Source: an uncultured Clostridia bacterium
Lineage (GTDB): Bacteria; Bacillota; Clostridia; Christensenellales; Aristaeellaceae
Assembly: GCA_934631025.1 (NCBI GenBank)
Contig: CAKTXR010000024.1
Coordinates: forward strand, 1-34,745
Direction: 5' to 3'
DNA: 34,745 bases
Shown here: piece by piece, positions 25,001 through 31,227 of the stretch
Position numbering within the stretch: position 1 is the stretch's first letter
How the letters are laid out: the number at the start of each line of letters is the position of its first letter
The notes under the pieces: model-generated
Database searches by the model: none
What the model was told of the DNA's origin: nothing
What the model saw: only the letters and a program-made list of their open reading frames with translations
Program-made: the position numbers and the translations under genes

Positions 25001-25488
25001 TCGATCAGCGGGTTGAAGCAGCTGTCGGTGTAGTAGTCGGCGTACTTGAGCAGCTGCGCCTCGGACAGCGAGGCCACGGGATAGGTGGTCATGACGCTGT
25101 AGGTGGCGGCGTTCATGTAGGTGTTGTAGGTCTGATAGGACAGATTGAAGAACAGCTCCTTCGAGGGATACTTCTCAGAGCCGTCCAGCGTGGCGTGCTC
25201 AAAGACGTGCGATACGCCCATCTCGCTTTCGGCGGGCGTGCGGAACGTGATTTCAAACACGCGGTTGGTGTCCTCGTTGGCCAGATACATGAGCTGCGCG
25301 CCGGTCTTGTCGTGCTCGAACAGCACGACGTCCGCGCCCAGCAGCTCGAAGCGGCTCACGCTCTTGACGGTGAAGCCCTCGACCGCATCGCCCACGGCGG
25401 GCAGCGCGGTTTCGTCGGCCTGCGCCGCGATCGAGAATGTCAGCAGCGCCAGAAGCAGCGCCAGAAGCAGCGCCATGCGTTTTTTCAT
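22006..25488 (-). CDS. Secreted M16C (presequence-protease-like) zinc metallopeptidase with SLH-like C-terminus
   Basis: A 1160-residue protein, GGAGGGAG six bases before the ATG. A signal peptide occupies residues 1-24 (charged MKKR, then LLLALLLALLTF, cleavage about AQA-DE). The inverted zinc motif HVFEH is at residues 94-98, and the third ligand Glu194 sits in TVYSEMRGAY, 96 residues past His98. This spacing and the >950-residue catalytic part fit the M16C subfamily (PreP/Cym1/falcilysin), which degrades short unstructured peptides in a closed chamber. Residues from about 1025 resemble two or three degenerate S-layer homology repeats (AVTFVVENGMMSPVSDTEFG, EPATMADLIVPFYM), suggesting cell-wall attachment. 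A role in peptide nutrition or signal turnover is inferred. Confidence 0.9.
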   Translation of the reverse strand: MKKRMALLLALLLALLTFSIAAQADETALPAVGDAVEGFTVKSVSRFELLGADVVLFEHDKTGAQLMYLANEDTNRVFEITFRTPAESEMGVSHVFEHATLDGSEKYPSKELFFNLSYQTYNTYMNAATYSVMTTYPVASLSEAQLLKYADYYTDSCFNPLIDKDSSLFDEECWRYALDSADGDLTIAGTVYSEMRGAYTLDSAASFNFLKTLFPGSTIGNCFGGNPAHIPEMSNDDIVAYHEKYYHPSNSLTCLYGSFEDYTAFLKLLDGYFSQYDKKNIVIEDAGYTPLTESTEAVYQYGVEAGSSTENGATVYYGMILDDATDEEMDQLDLLTTLIGDGSSVFMQNMKEALPSADVGCYVEITGPEPAVVFYASGVNASDAPLFRETVDKSLADVAENGFDADAVDAVIASLRLETLLTGEGSSIGTDMIPNIVYYWAATGDEFGYMHYIDTLDLFDDYAADGTFAKVTGKFLVGSKRTAVVVTEPEAGLKEAEDDKLAEKLAEVKAGMTDEEIAALVEKTAAENSDDGEGESADTAALVKELQAVTVESLPEEARIYAISDTTENGVRYVEAEADVDGIGQALMLLDASGLEQDQIHYLKLYTDLVGDLDTTAHTRAQLSSQITRYLYDANVSISVIDDDTERGYTPYLQASFIAMDEDMTAAYDLLHELLFDTKLDDSARVADSVSSLKTSLKKSITDESYSIQVYRAFATCDPAYAYYNYATNLDYYSFLCDVEAQLGENPDGVLKSLKAVQSALNNSKNAVVGFGGSRESAENHRTAANAFLAKLDNKDIAGQSYTFPEISRAEALVVGGSVQYNMLFASFEDLGLDEFNGGMDAVTSLVTDEYLYPMLRDQYGAYGVMHYATDDGVYIVSYRDPNIKETFDVYRQLPELVAQLKDVDQETLNGYILSSYSGYALSEGELSGALTALLNTLFGGDQTLALETMKQLKSVTPETVAQYADMYQALADKGMISTSGSAAAIEQNADLYDTVLSPFASEENTSAAMSDVAEGDWCCDAVTFVVENGMMSPVSDTEFGVNEPATMADLIVPFYMIVGGDDNFEDAVAMLSNYNIVPDDLKPDDELTIGDLAVYADNFCYAVQLPATEGEGGDAEAAIEFLAGRDYLHMTPTDSQLSAEALATRAQVAYLLTAICMEP

Positions 25489-25521
25489 ATGATACTCCCT
25501 CCATTTTCATGTGATACAAAT

Positions 25522-25550
25522 AATATACCACAAAGCGGCCCCGATTGCAA
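25522..25550 (-). promoter_or_regulatory. Promoter of the M16C protease gene
   Basis: Minus strand TTGCAA (25545-25550), 17 bases, TATATT (25522-25527), 33 bases before the start codon. Confidence 0.75.
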
Positions 25551-25693
25551 ACGGCGCGCGCTCATTCCGTCAAAAAATATCATGACGGCCATATGGGGCG
25601 CAAAAGCCGCCTTTTTCATGAAACTGCTCCAAAAAGCGCCCGATTTGACGCAAACGGCGGCCTACATTCAAAATCAAAAAGTGAGCGGATTCC

Positions 25694-25722
25694 TTGCGCG
25701 GGCGGCGGCAAGCTGATATAAT
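25694..25722 (+). promoter_or_regulatory. Promoter of the aldo/keto reductase gene
   Basis: TTGCGC (25694-25699), 17 bases, TATAAT (25717-25722). Confidence 0.75.
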
Positions 25723-25767
25723 GGAAGCGGAGACACTGAAATCTACAGGGCAAGGAGGCAGAAAACT

Positions 25768-26607
25768 GTGAAAACGTTTATGCTGAACAACGGCGTCGAA
25801 ATGCCCGCGCTGGGCTACGGCGTGTTCAAGCTGACCGATCCCGCCGAATGCACGGCGGGCGTGATCGAGGCGGTCAGAGCCGGATACCGGCTGATCGACA
25901 CGGCGCAGGCCTACGGCAACGAGGAGGCCGTGGGCGCGGGCATTAAGGCGTGCGGCGTGGAGCGCGGCGAGCTGTTCATTACGACAAAGCTGTGGTTCAA
26001 GTCCTTCGAGACGGAGGACGCGGAGCGCGCGCTGGAAAAATCGTTTGAGAAGCTGGGGCTGGACTATATCGACATGGTGCTGCTGCACTGGCCGTTCGGC
26101 AATGTCTATGCGGCATGGCGCGTGCTGGAAAAGTATTACGATGCGGGCCGCATCCGCGCGATCGGCGTATCGAATTTCGAGCCGGATCGGCTGATCGATC
26201 TCATTTCCTTCAACCGGATTCGCCCGGCGGTCAATCAGATCGAGACGCATCTGTTCTGCCAGCAGACGGTTTCGCACGAGTGGATGGCGAAATACGGCGT
26301 GGCGCATCAGGCGTACGCTCCGCTGGGGCGCGGCGTGAACGGCATGTTTGAGACGGAAGCGGTAAAGGCCGCCGCCGCCGCGCACGGCAAAACGCCCGCG
26401 CAGATCGCCCTGCGCTTCCTCATTGACAGCGACGTGGCGGTCATTCCGAAATCCGCGCACGCCGAGCGCATTCATGAAAACGCCGATCTCTTCGATTTCG
26501 AGTTCACGCCCGACGAGCTGGTCGCTCTGCGCGCCCTCGACAAACACGAAGCCATGATCGGCCGTCCCGCCGACCCCATCAAAGTAGAAACCGCCATGCG
26601 CTGGTGA
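25768..26607 (+). CDS. Aldo/keto reductase (AKR5-like)
   Basis: A 279-residue protein starting at GTG 25768, nine bases after AAGGAGG. The full catalytic tetrad is visible: Asp44, Tyr49, Lys74 and His107 (LIDTAQAYGNE, TTKLW, LLHWP). The NADPH-binding part IPKSAHAERIHEN is near 225-237. Its length and start (LNNGVEMPALGYGVF) match the bacterial AKR5 group, which reduces aldehydes and small ketones such as methylglyoxal or diketogluconate. The substrate is open. It is monocistronic; its stop codon runs straight into copy 2 of the three-copy 3' element. Confidence 0.92.
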   Translation: MKTFMLNNGVEMPALGYGVFKLTDPAECTAGVIEAVRAGYRLIDTAQAYGNEEAVGAGIKACGVERGELFITTKLWFKSFETEDAERALEKSFEKLGLDYIDMVLLHWPFGNVYAAWRVLEKYYDAGRIRAIGVSNFEPDRLIDLISFNRIRPAVNQIETHLFCQQTVSHEWMAKYGVAHQAYAPLGRGVNGMFETEAVKAAAAAHGKTPAQIALRFLIDSDVAVIPKSAHAERIHENADLFDFEFTPDELVALRALDKHEAMIGRPADPIKVETAMRW

Positions 26608-26810
26608 CCGCAGTGCGGTCTGCCACACCGCTTCGCGCACGCAACCCGGCGGGCAGTGCCCGCTTCCACACCGCTTCGCGCATGCAACCCGACTCTTCAG
26701 CGCTTGGGGGCGCTTCGAGTCTGGACGATTGTGCGTATAGATATGGTATTCGTACAGCCCGACCCGCCCGAGCATAAATTGGACTCGGGCAGGTCTTTCC
26801 GTGTACCCGG
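26608..26810 (+). repeat. Three-copy 3'-UTR hairpin element, copy 2
   Basis: It starts at the base after the aldo/keto reductase TGA. Two GC-rich units share CACACCGCTTCGCGC followed by GCAACCCG; one holds the mini-hairpin GCGGGCAGTGCCCGC. Hairpin 2 is 26691-26721 (GACTC/GAGTC outer, AGCGC-TTGGGG-GCGCT inner). A 39-nt spacer follows, then hairpin 1 at 26761-26795 (GACCCGCCCGAG/CTCGGGCAGGTC), and then TTTCCGTGTACCC. Relative to copy 1, hairpin 1 has one G-C pair turned into G-U, and hairpin 2 has one A-U pair turned into G-C. Confidence 0.85.
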
Positions 26811-26919
26811 GTGACGGCGGGGAGAGGATCTGCTTAGACGTTGATTGTGTGCAATCGGGCGTTTTGGCGTTGCGTCGAGCGGAGCGGTGGGTGCTAAGAT
26901 AAAAAACACACGGCGCGAC

Positions 26920-26949
26920 TTGACAAATCAGGCCGCGCCGTGCTACAAT
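26920..26949 (+). promoter_or_regulatory. Promoter of the putative antitoxin RNA
   Basis: TTGACA (26920-26925), 18 bases, TACAAT (26944-26949). No open frame with a ribosome site follows. The transcript would run to the hairpin at 27015. Confidence 0.75.
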
Positions 26950-26955
26950 AATGGC

Positions 26956-27056
26956 ATGAAGGGATGACGCTTTTGGTTGGGCTCTTCCCCTCTGATTAAC
27001 AGATAAAAAGAGAAGCAAAGCCGTCACCAGTTAGCGCTGGATGGCGGCTTTGCTTT
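26956..27056 (+). ncRNA. Putative antisense RNA antitoxin of a type I system
   Basis: The promoter at 26920-26949 predicts a start near 26956, and the hairpin at 27015-27053 an end near 27056, giving about 100 nt. It converges on the small toxin-like gene (27065-27220, minus strand). It would be complementary to the 3' UTR of that mRNA, including the shared hairpin. This tail-to-tail overlap is the layout of txpA/RatA and bsrG/SR4 of Bacillus and of the type I pairs of Clostridioides. The only ATG near its start gives a 3-codon frame, so it is non-coding. Confidence 0.65.
27015..27056. terminator. Shared bidirectional terminator of toxin mRNA and antisense RNA
   Basis: GCAAAGCCGTC pairs over 11 positions with GGCGGCTTTGC, plus an upper CCAG/CTGG. 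Plus strand continues TTT; minus strand continues TTCTCTTTTTATC (27003-27014), a good T-rich tail for the toxin mRNA. Confidence 0.82.
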
Positions 27057-27064
27057 AACGTGCC

Positions 27065-27220
27065 TTATCGACGTTTCCGACGATTGTTTCTCTTGCTCTT
27101 CTGCGCAGGCTTGCGCTCAGAGCTGCGAGCATCCTTGCGCAGCGTGTACGCTGTCGTCAAAACGATGCCCACCATAGAGAGGACGTCATGAATAATCGAG
27201 ATGATCTCGGAAATATTCAT
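27065..27220 (-). CDS. Small hydrophobic peptide with basic tail, probable type I toxin
   Basis: A 51-residue peptide, MNISEIISIIHDVLSMVGIV then LTTAYTLRKD and a strongly basic tail (15 Lys/Arg in the last 24 residues, ending RRKRR). Residues 4-27 form one membrane helix. The helix-plus-basic-tail design, the length and the GGGGGTGAGG ribosome site match membrane-active toxins of the TxpA/BsrG/Fst and clostridial type. I do not claim detailed sequence homology. It has its own promoter (27314-27342), a leader of about 87 nt, and an antisense RNA at its 3' end. When the antisense RNA is lost, such peptides depolarise or damage the membrane. Confidence 0.7.
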   Translation of the reverse strand: MNISEIISIIHDVLSMVGIVLTTAYTLRKDARSSERKPAQKSKRNNRRKRR

Positions 27221-27225
27221 AGCCT

Positions 27226-27253
27226 CACCCCCAAGCATTTGTGCACAGAGGTG
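27226..27253 (-). promoter_or_regulatory. Hairpin sequestering the toxin ribosome binding site
   Basis: On the minus strand CACCTC (27248-27253) can pair with GGGGTG (27226-27231) of the Shine-Dalgarno region, loop about 16 nt. Structural hiding of the ribosome site is common in type I toxin mRNAs. Confidence 0.5.
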
Positions 27254-27313
27254 AAAAAGCCAAGCGCCATCTAATTCCTGTCATGCCATAGAGCCTTTTA
27301 CAGCTCCATGGCT

Positions 27314-27342
27314 ATTATGTCATGTTAGATTATGTCAGTCAA
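27314..27342 (-). promoter_or_regulatory. Promoter of the toxin-like gene
   Basis: Minus strand TTGACT (27337-27342), 17 bases, CATAAT (27314-27319). Upstream on that strand lies an inverted repeat CCGAACA/TGTTCGG (27348-27372). Confidence 0.7.
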
Positions 27343-27477
27343 TACCGCCGAACAACTTTTCAATATGTTCGGTTTTGCCATGGCGGCGCAGCACGCAAAC
27401 CGGACGCACACTCATTATGCGATTCATCCAATAACCGGCCATCACTTCAATCGAAGCCATATCTTCCGCCGTTTCCT
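27343..27477. other. Gap between toxin promoter and element copy 3
   Basis: It holds a 7-bp hairpin CCGAACA/TGTTCGG at 27348-27372, followed on the plus strand by TTTT. No convincing coding frame is present. Confidence 0.45.
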
Positions 27478-27680
27478 GTGTACACGGAAAGACCTGTCCG
27501 GCTCTGATTTATGGCCGGACAGGTCGGGCTGTATGAATATCACACCTATTCGCTCAAACGACCAGACTCGAGCCGCCCCCAAGCGGCGCGGAGTCGGGTT
27601 GCATGCGCGAAGCGGAGTGTCAGCGGGTACTGCCCGCCGGGTTGCACGCGCGAAGCGGTCTGGCCGCGGGCTCCGCCCGC
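27478..27680 (-). repeat. Three-copy 3'-UTR hairpin element, copy 3
   Basis: On the minus strand it begins at the base after the SIS gene TAA (27681-27683). Units with CCGCTTCGCGC and TGCAACCCG are followed by hairpin 2 (27565-27595; GACTC/GAGTC, GCCGC-TTGGGG-GCGGC), a 39-nt spacer, and hairpin 1 (27491-27525; 12-bp stem GACCTGTCCGGC/GCCGGACAGGTC). TTTCCGTGTACAC follows. It is the most diverged copy: four pairs of hairpin 1 and three of hairpin 2 differ from copy 1, always on both arms. The frame that is open in copies 1 and 2 has a TGA here, arguing against a peptide. Confidence 0.85.
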
Positions 27681-28412
27681 TTACCAGCCAAATTCGTCGT
27701 AGTGGGGCTCGATGACGGTTTTGTTGTAGTCGTTGCCGCCGGGGAAGTTGGCGCTCTTGAGAATGCCGGGGGTCTTGCCGTGCTCCAGCATGGTTTCGAC
27801 GGCCACGGTGGTCATGCTCCAGAGCAGGATGTCGCAGGCGATGCCGCTGGCCGCGGCGTAATGCGCTTCGATGCCGGGCACCTCCATCATCGCTTCGGCG
27901 GCGGGGGCGCAGTTGTCCATGACCACGTCGGCCATTTCATAGAAGCGCTTGCCCGAGGGATGCACCGGATCGACCGAGGTCGTGTACTCCATCGAGGTGA
28001 AGGCGATCACCTTGACGCCCATCTTCTTGGCCTCGAAAGCCAGATCGACGGCGCTGGTCGTGCGGCCGGAGACGGAGGAAATCATCAGTACGTCGCCGGG
28101 GCGCATGTTGGACAGTTTCAGGGCGTAAGCGGCCATGCCCCAGGTGCTCTGATCGATGTCGGAGCGGTCGCGATTGCGGCCCTGCTTTTCGACGTTCATG
28201 CCCCAGGAAAAATGCTTGTAGAAGATCGGGCCGCCGCCGCGGTAGATCAGGTCGTTCTCGATGGAATGGCAGATGCCCGACAGATAGACGTTGCCGCCGT
28301 TTTCGACGGTCTCGGCAATCAGCTTGCCCGCCTTGATGACGTTCTCGCGCTGCGTCGTGCGCACCTTCTTGATCAGCTCGTCTACGGCTTCATTGTATTT
28401 GTCCAGCAGCAT
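27681..28412 (-). CDS. SIS-domain sugar-phosphate protein (UPF0309-like), distal copy
   Basis: A 243-residue protein with GAGGAGG nine bases before the ATG. The SIS (sugar isomerase) core is visible: NVYLSGICHSIENDLIYRGG at the first loop, MISSVSGRTTSAVDLAFEAK at the phosphosugar loop, and VKVIAFTSMEYT. It parallels the upstream SIS gene along its whole length (HPSGK, DVVMDNC, SANFPGG), so the two arose by duplication. SIS proteins isomerise or bind phosphosugars, often amino sugars, in the cytoplasm. It is the last gene of a kinase-SIS-SIS operon, 14 bases after the previous stop, and is followed by element copy 3. Confidence 0.88.
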   Translation of the reverse strand: MLLDKYNEAVDELIKKVRTTQRENVIKAGKLIAETVENGGNVYLSGICHSIENDLIYRGGGPIFYKHFSWGMNVEKQGRNRDRSDIDQSTWGMAAYALKLSNMRPGDVLMISSVSGRTTSAVDLAFEAKKMGVKVIAFTSMEYTTSVDPVHPSGKRFYEMADVVMDNCAPAAEAMMEVPGIEAHYAAASGIACDILLWSMTTVAVETMLEHGKTPGILKSANFPGGNDYNKTVIEPHYDEFGW

Positions 28413-28426
28413 AGTGTGTGTCCTCC

Positions 28427-29173
28427 TCAATGTCCCATGTAGAAAATGTGATTCTTGTAACGCCTGAGCATATCGCGGTTGTGCTCGTCGCCGCCGGGCA
28501 CGTTGGCCGACATGAAGATCGGCGGCACCTCGCCGCGCTCCACAATCAGCTCCACCGCGCGCCCCATGATCGCGTTGAGCATCGCCGCGCCCACCGCCGT
28601 CGAGGTTGGCGCGACCTTCTCCGGCACGCCGCTGATCTCGATCGACGCGTCGCCCACGCAGCCGCAGTTGTCCAGCACCACGTCGGCCACGTCCATCAGC
28701 AGCTTGCCCGAGGGATGGCGTGAGGGAATCGCCTTGCCCGCCGCCACGCTGGTCAGCGCGATGACGCGCGCACCCTTCTCGCGGCAGCGCAGCGCGAAAT
28801 CGACCGTTACCGTGTTGCGGCCGGAGACGGAATGGATGATCACCACGTCGCCCTCGCCGATGGGCTGATTGTCCGCGATCACGCGGCCGTATTCCGGCAG
28901 GCGCTCCATCTGGCTGGTCATGGTCGCCGGATCGATGTCCAGCGTCAGCCCCGGCGCGCGCACCGGATTGATCGTCGCCAGGCCGCCCGTGCGGTAGTAC
29001 ATCTCAAGGGCGAGCAGCCCCGCGTGGCTGCACCCGAAGGCGAATATGTTGTGGTCGCCCAGCGTGGCGTCGGCCAGCAGCTTCGCGGATTCCTCCATCG
29101 CATCGCGCTGAGTGGTCAGTACGGTGTCCAGCACCACGGCGATGTTTGTGAAATATGCGTCAATGGCATTCAT
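28427..29173 (-). CDS. SIS-domain sugar-phosphate protein (UPF0309-like), proximal copy
   Basis: A 248-residue protein. ATG 29173 lies 13 bases after GGAAAGGAG; a TTG eight codons earlier would overlap that site. SIS features are NIFAFGCSHAGLLALEMYYRTGG, the phosphate-binding VVIIHSVSGRNTVTVDFALR, ARVIALTSV, and a C-terminal SANVPGGDEHNRD. The SVSGRN loop is the Ser/Thr-rich phosphosugar site. It is a paralogue of the next gene. The pair may form a heteromer, or handle two related phosphosugars made by the upstream kinase. Confidence 0.88.
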   Translation of the reverse strand: MNAIDAYFTNIAVVLDTVLTTQRDAMEESAKLLADATLGDHNIFAFGCSHAGLLALEMYYRTGGLATINPVRAPGLTLDIDPATMTSQMERLPEYGRVIADNQPIGEGDVVIIHSVSGRNTVTVDFALRCREKGARVIALTSVAAGKAIPSRHPSGKLLMDVADVVLDNCGCVGDASIEISGVPEKVAPTSTAVGAAMLNAIMGRAVELIVERGEVPPIFMSANVPGGDEHNRDMLRRYKNHIFYMGH

Positions 29174-29217
29174 GGCGCTTTTATATCTCCTTTCCAATTA
29201 TATATGTCTTTGGAGCG

Positions 29218-30186
29218 TCAGCCCTCGAACGGGTTGAGGCATTCCCTGTCGCAGCTCTTTGAGAGCAGATTGTAGGCCTTCTCGCGCGTCATGCCCGCGG
29301 CGAGCGCCTTGTCCATCGGCCCGGCCACGACGTGCTCGAACCACGGCTTCTGTACGCGCAGATCAGGATGCTCGCGGTGCAGCTCGCGCTCGAACGATTC
29401 CAGCATGACCGGATGGCTCTTCCACGCGCCGCCGCACAGCGTCACCGTGTCCTCGTCCGGCAGGAGCGGATCGCGCCTGAGCAGCGCGTTGAGCTGCACG
29501 CCCATCAGATACCCCGCGCGCGTGAGAATCTCCAGCGCGACATGATCGCCCGCCGCCGCGGCCTTGCCCACCAGCGGCGCAAGCGGCGCGACCTTCGTGA
29601 ACGGCCGCCCGTTCGAGTGAACGCCGCTCACCACCTTCCAGATGTCGCCGTCCGCCGAAAAGTGCTCCATGACGAGCTGCGTCAGCAGGGTCTTTTCGCC
29701 CCAGCCGTAAAAATCGCGTCCGACCGCGCGCACAGCCTGCAGGCCGATCCACGCGCCGCCGCCCTGATCGCCCAGCACAGGCCCCAGCGCGCCGACCACC
29801 GTGGTGTGATCCGGATGAATGTGGAAGCCGTCCGCGCCAGTGCCCGCCAGCGCCAGCACGCCCGTGCGATGACCCGATCCGGCCAGCAGTCCCGAAACGT
29901 CCTCGCCGAAATAAACGATGCGCCCGATTTTCGGCACGCGCTCGCGCAGGACGCGCTCCAGCATCTTCGCGTCGCCGACAAAGACCACATAGACCGTGCC
30001 CAGCTCGGTCAGATTTTCGGGCAGCACCTGATCCAGACATTCGCGGACGTGCTCCTCGGCCTGCTCGGGACTGTTCTGCGTGGTGTTCACGCCGCGTCCG
30101 CGCCCGCGCGCGGCCACCTGAAAGCGCTCGTTAAAGAGCAGGGCGTTCAGCTTGGTGCCGCCGCCGTCCAATGAAAGATCGAACAT
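29218..30186 (-). CDS. BadF/BadG/BcrA/BcrD-type ATPase, N-acetylglucosamine-kinase-like
   Basis: A 322-residue protein with GGGAGGG six bases before the ATG (a GTG one codon earlier is less likely). The ASKHA fold shows as FDLSLDGGGTKLNALLF (phosphate 1, residues 2-18), VLALAGTGADGFHIH, GALGPVLGDQGGGAWIG and CGGAWKSHPVM. These fit the GlcNAc-kinase branch of the family rather than the dehydratase activators, because the Cys pair for a 4Fe-4S cluster is absent. It probably phosphorylates an (amino)sugar for the SIS proteins encoded downstream. It has its own promoter. Confidence 0.85.
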   Translation of the reverse strand: MFDLSLDGGGTKLNALLFNERFQVAARGRGRGVNTTQNSPEQAEEHVRECLDQVLPENLTELGTVYVVFVGDAKMLERVLRERVPKIGRIVYFGEDVSGLLAGSGHRTGVLALAGTGADGFHIHPDHTTVVGALGPVLGDQGGGAWIGLQAVRAVGRDFYGWGEKTLLTQLVMEHFSADGDIWKVVSGVHSNGRPFTKVAPLAPLVGKAAAAGDHVALEILTRAGYLMGVQLNALLRRDPLLPDEDTVTLCGGAWKSHPVMLESFERELHREHPDLRVQKPWFEHVVAGPMDKALAAGMTREKAYNLLSKSCDRECLNPFEG

Positions 30187-30208
30187 CACTTTCCCTCCCG
30201 TCGGAATG

Positions 30209-30237
30209 AGTATAACACAATGCGGCGCGTTTTACAA
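30209..30237 (-). promoter_or_regulatory. Promoter of the kinase-SIS-SIS operon
   Basis: Minus strand TTGTAA (30232-30237), 17 bases, TATACT (30209-30214), 23 bases before the kinase start. Confidence 0.78.
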
Positions 30238-30283
30238 CAAATTCCTTACGCATTTTTGAGATAACGCGCGATGAAAATGCGGC

Positions 30284-31093
30284 CTACAGCTGCGCCTTGA
30301 GCGCGCGGCGGTACCGGCTGGGCGTTTCGCCCTGACGCTGGCGGAAAAAGCGCGAGAAATAGAACTGATCGCAGAAGTCGAGCTGCTCGGCGATCTCGGC
30401 GATAGACTGATCGGTGAGCAGCAGCTCCCGCGCGCGCTGCATGAGCATGGAGTCCAGATAGCGGCCGAGCGTCAGGCCGGTTTCGGCGCGGAAGCGCTTC
30501 GTGAGCGTGCTTTCGGACACGCTGAGCTGCTCGGCCAGCCGGCGCGCCGTCATGCGTGAGGAAATCGACGCGCGCACGATGGGGAAGAGCGAACGCAGCA
30601 GCGGCGAATATTCGCGCACGGGGCGCGCGTCCACGCCGGTTTCGACGGCCAGCCGCGCGAGCGCCGCGTAGATCAGCGCCTCGACCTGAAACGCGCCGCC
30701 GGTCGTACCGGAGAGATAGGCTGCGCGCGCCGCTTCGACCTCGGCGGGATCGACCGGCAAAGCGTAACATGAGTCAAGGCCGGAAAAGAGATCGGTGCCG
30801 TCGTAAAGTTCCATATTGAGCTGAAACCACAGCTTTTCCATGCTCTCGGCGCAGGAATAATCGTGCGTCACGCCGGTTGGGATAAAATAGATATTTCCGG
30901 GGCGCATGAGAATTTCCCGTCCCGCCGCGCAGACGCGCGCTTCGCCTCGCGTGACGAAATACAGCCGGGAAAAGGGCGAGCAGACGCTCGTTCCCTGCCA
31001 TTCACTGTCGGCGTAGACGTATCCGCCGCCCAGGATCTTCAGGCCGAGCGTATTGACGCACCCCTCGAAAAATGAGCTTCTGAGTATCTTCAT
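30284..31093 (-). CDS. AraC-family regulator of the glycan locus
   Basis: A 269-residue protein with GGAG nine bases before its ATG. Residues 1-130 are a cupin sensor (YFVTRGEARVCAAGREI, GNIYFIPTGVTHDYS, where His lies in the pocket strand). The double HTH is at 160-265 (MTARRLAEQLSVSESTLTKRF, then IAEIAEQLDFCDQFYFSRFF). It lies between the kinase-SIS operon and the divergent fucosidase gene, the usual place for a local sugar-responsive activator. Confidence 0.9.
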   Translation of the reverse strand: MKILRSSFFEGCVNTLGLKILGGGYVYADSEWQGTSVCSPFSRLYFVTRGEARVCAAGREILMRPGNIYFIPTGVTHDYSCAESMEKLWFQLNMELYDGTDLFSGLDSCYALPVDPAEVEAARAAYLSGTTGGAFQVEALIYAALARLAVETGVDARPVREYSPLLRSLFPIVRASISSRMTARRLAEQLSVSESTLTKRFRAETGLTLGRYLDSMLMQRARELLLTDQSIAEIAEQLDFCDQFYFSRFFRQRQGETPSRYRRALKAQL

Positions 31094-31148
31094 GCTGAAA
31101 TCTCCATATTTTATGCCGTTTTACGCATGGCGTTCGCGTTATGATTTT

Positions 31149-31176
31149 ATTATACTCTAAATGGCCGATAATGCAA
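31149..31176 (-). promoter_or_regulatory. Promoter of the glycan-locus AraC gene
   Basis: Minus strand TTGCAT (31171-31176), 16 bases, TATAAT (31149-31154). The opposite strand shows only poor hexamers for the fucosidase gene (TATACT at 31151-31156 without a good -35), which fits activator dependence there. Confidence 0.68.
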
Positions 31177-31227
31177 GAACACGCCGCGCCATCGCGGCAA
31201 ATTTATAAGAAAGAAGGAAAAAACATC

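Noticed and set aside
22099..25716. A 1205-codon open frame on the plus strand opposite the M16C protease gene
   Set aside because: It is an antisense mirror of the protease frame caused by high GC and codon bias. It lacks a ribosome site and recognisable domains, while the minus strand has a signal peptide, zinc motif, promoter and terminator.
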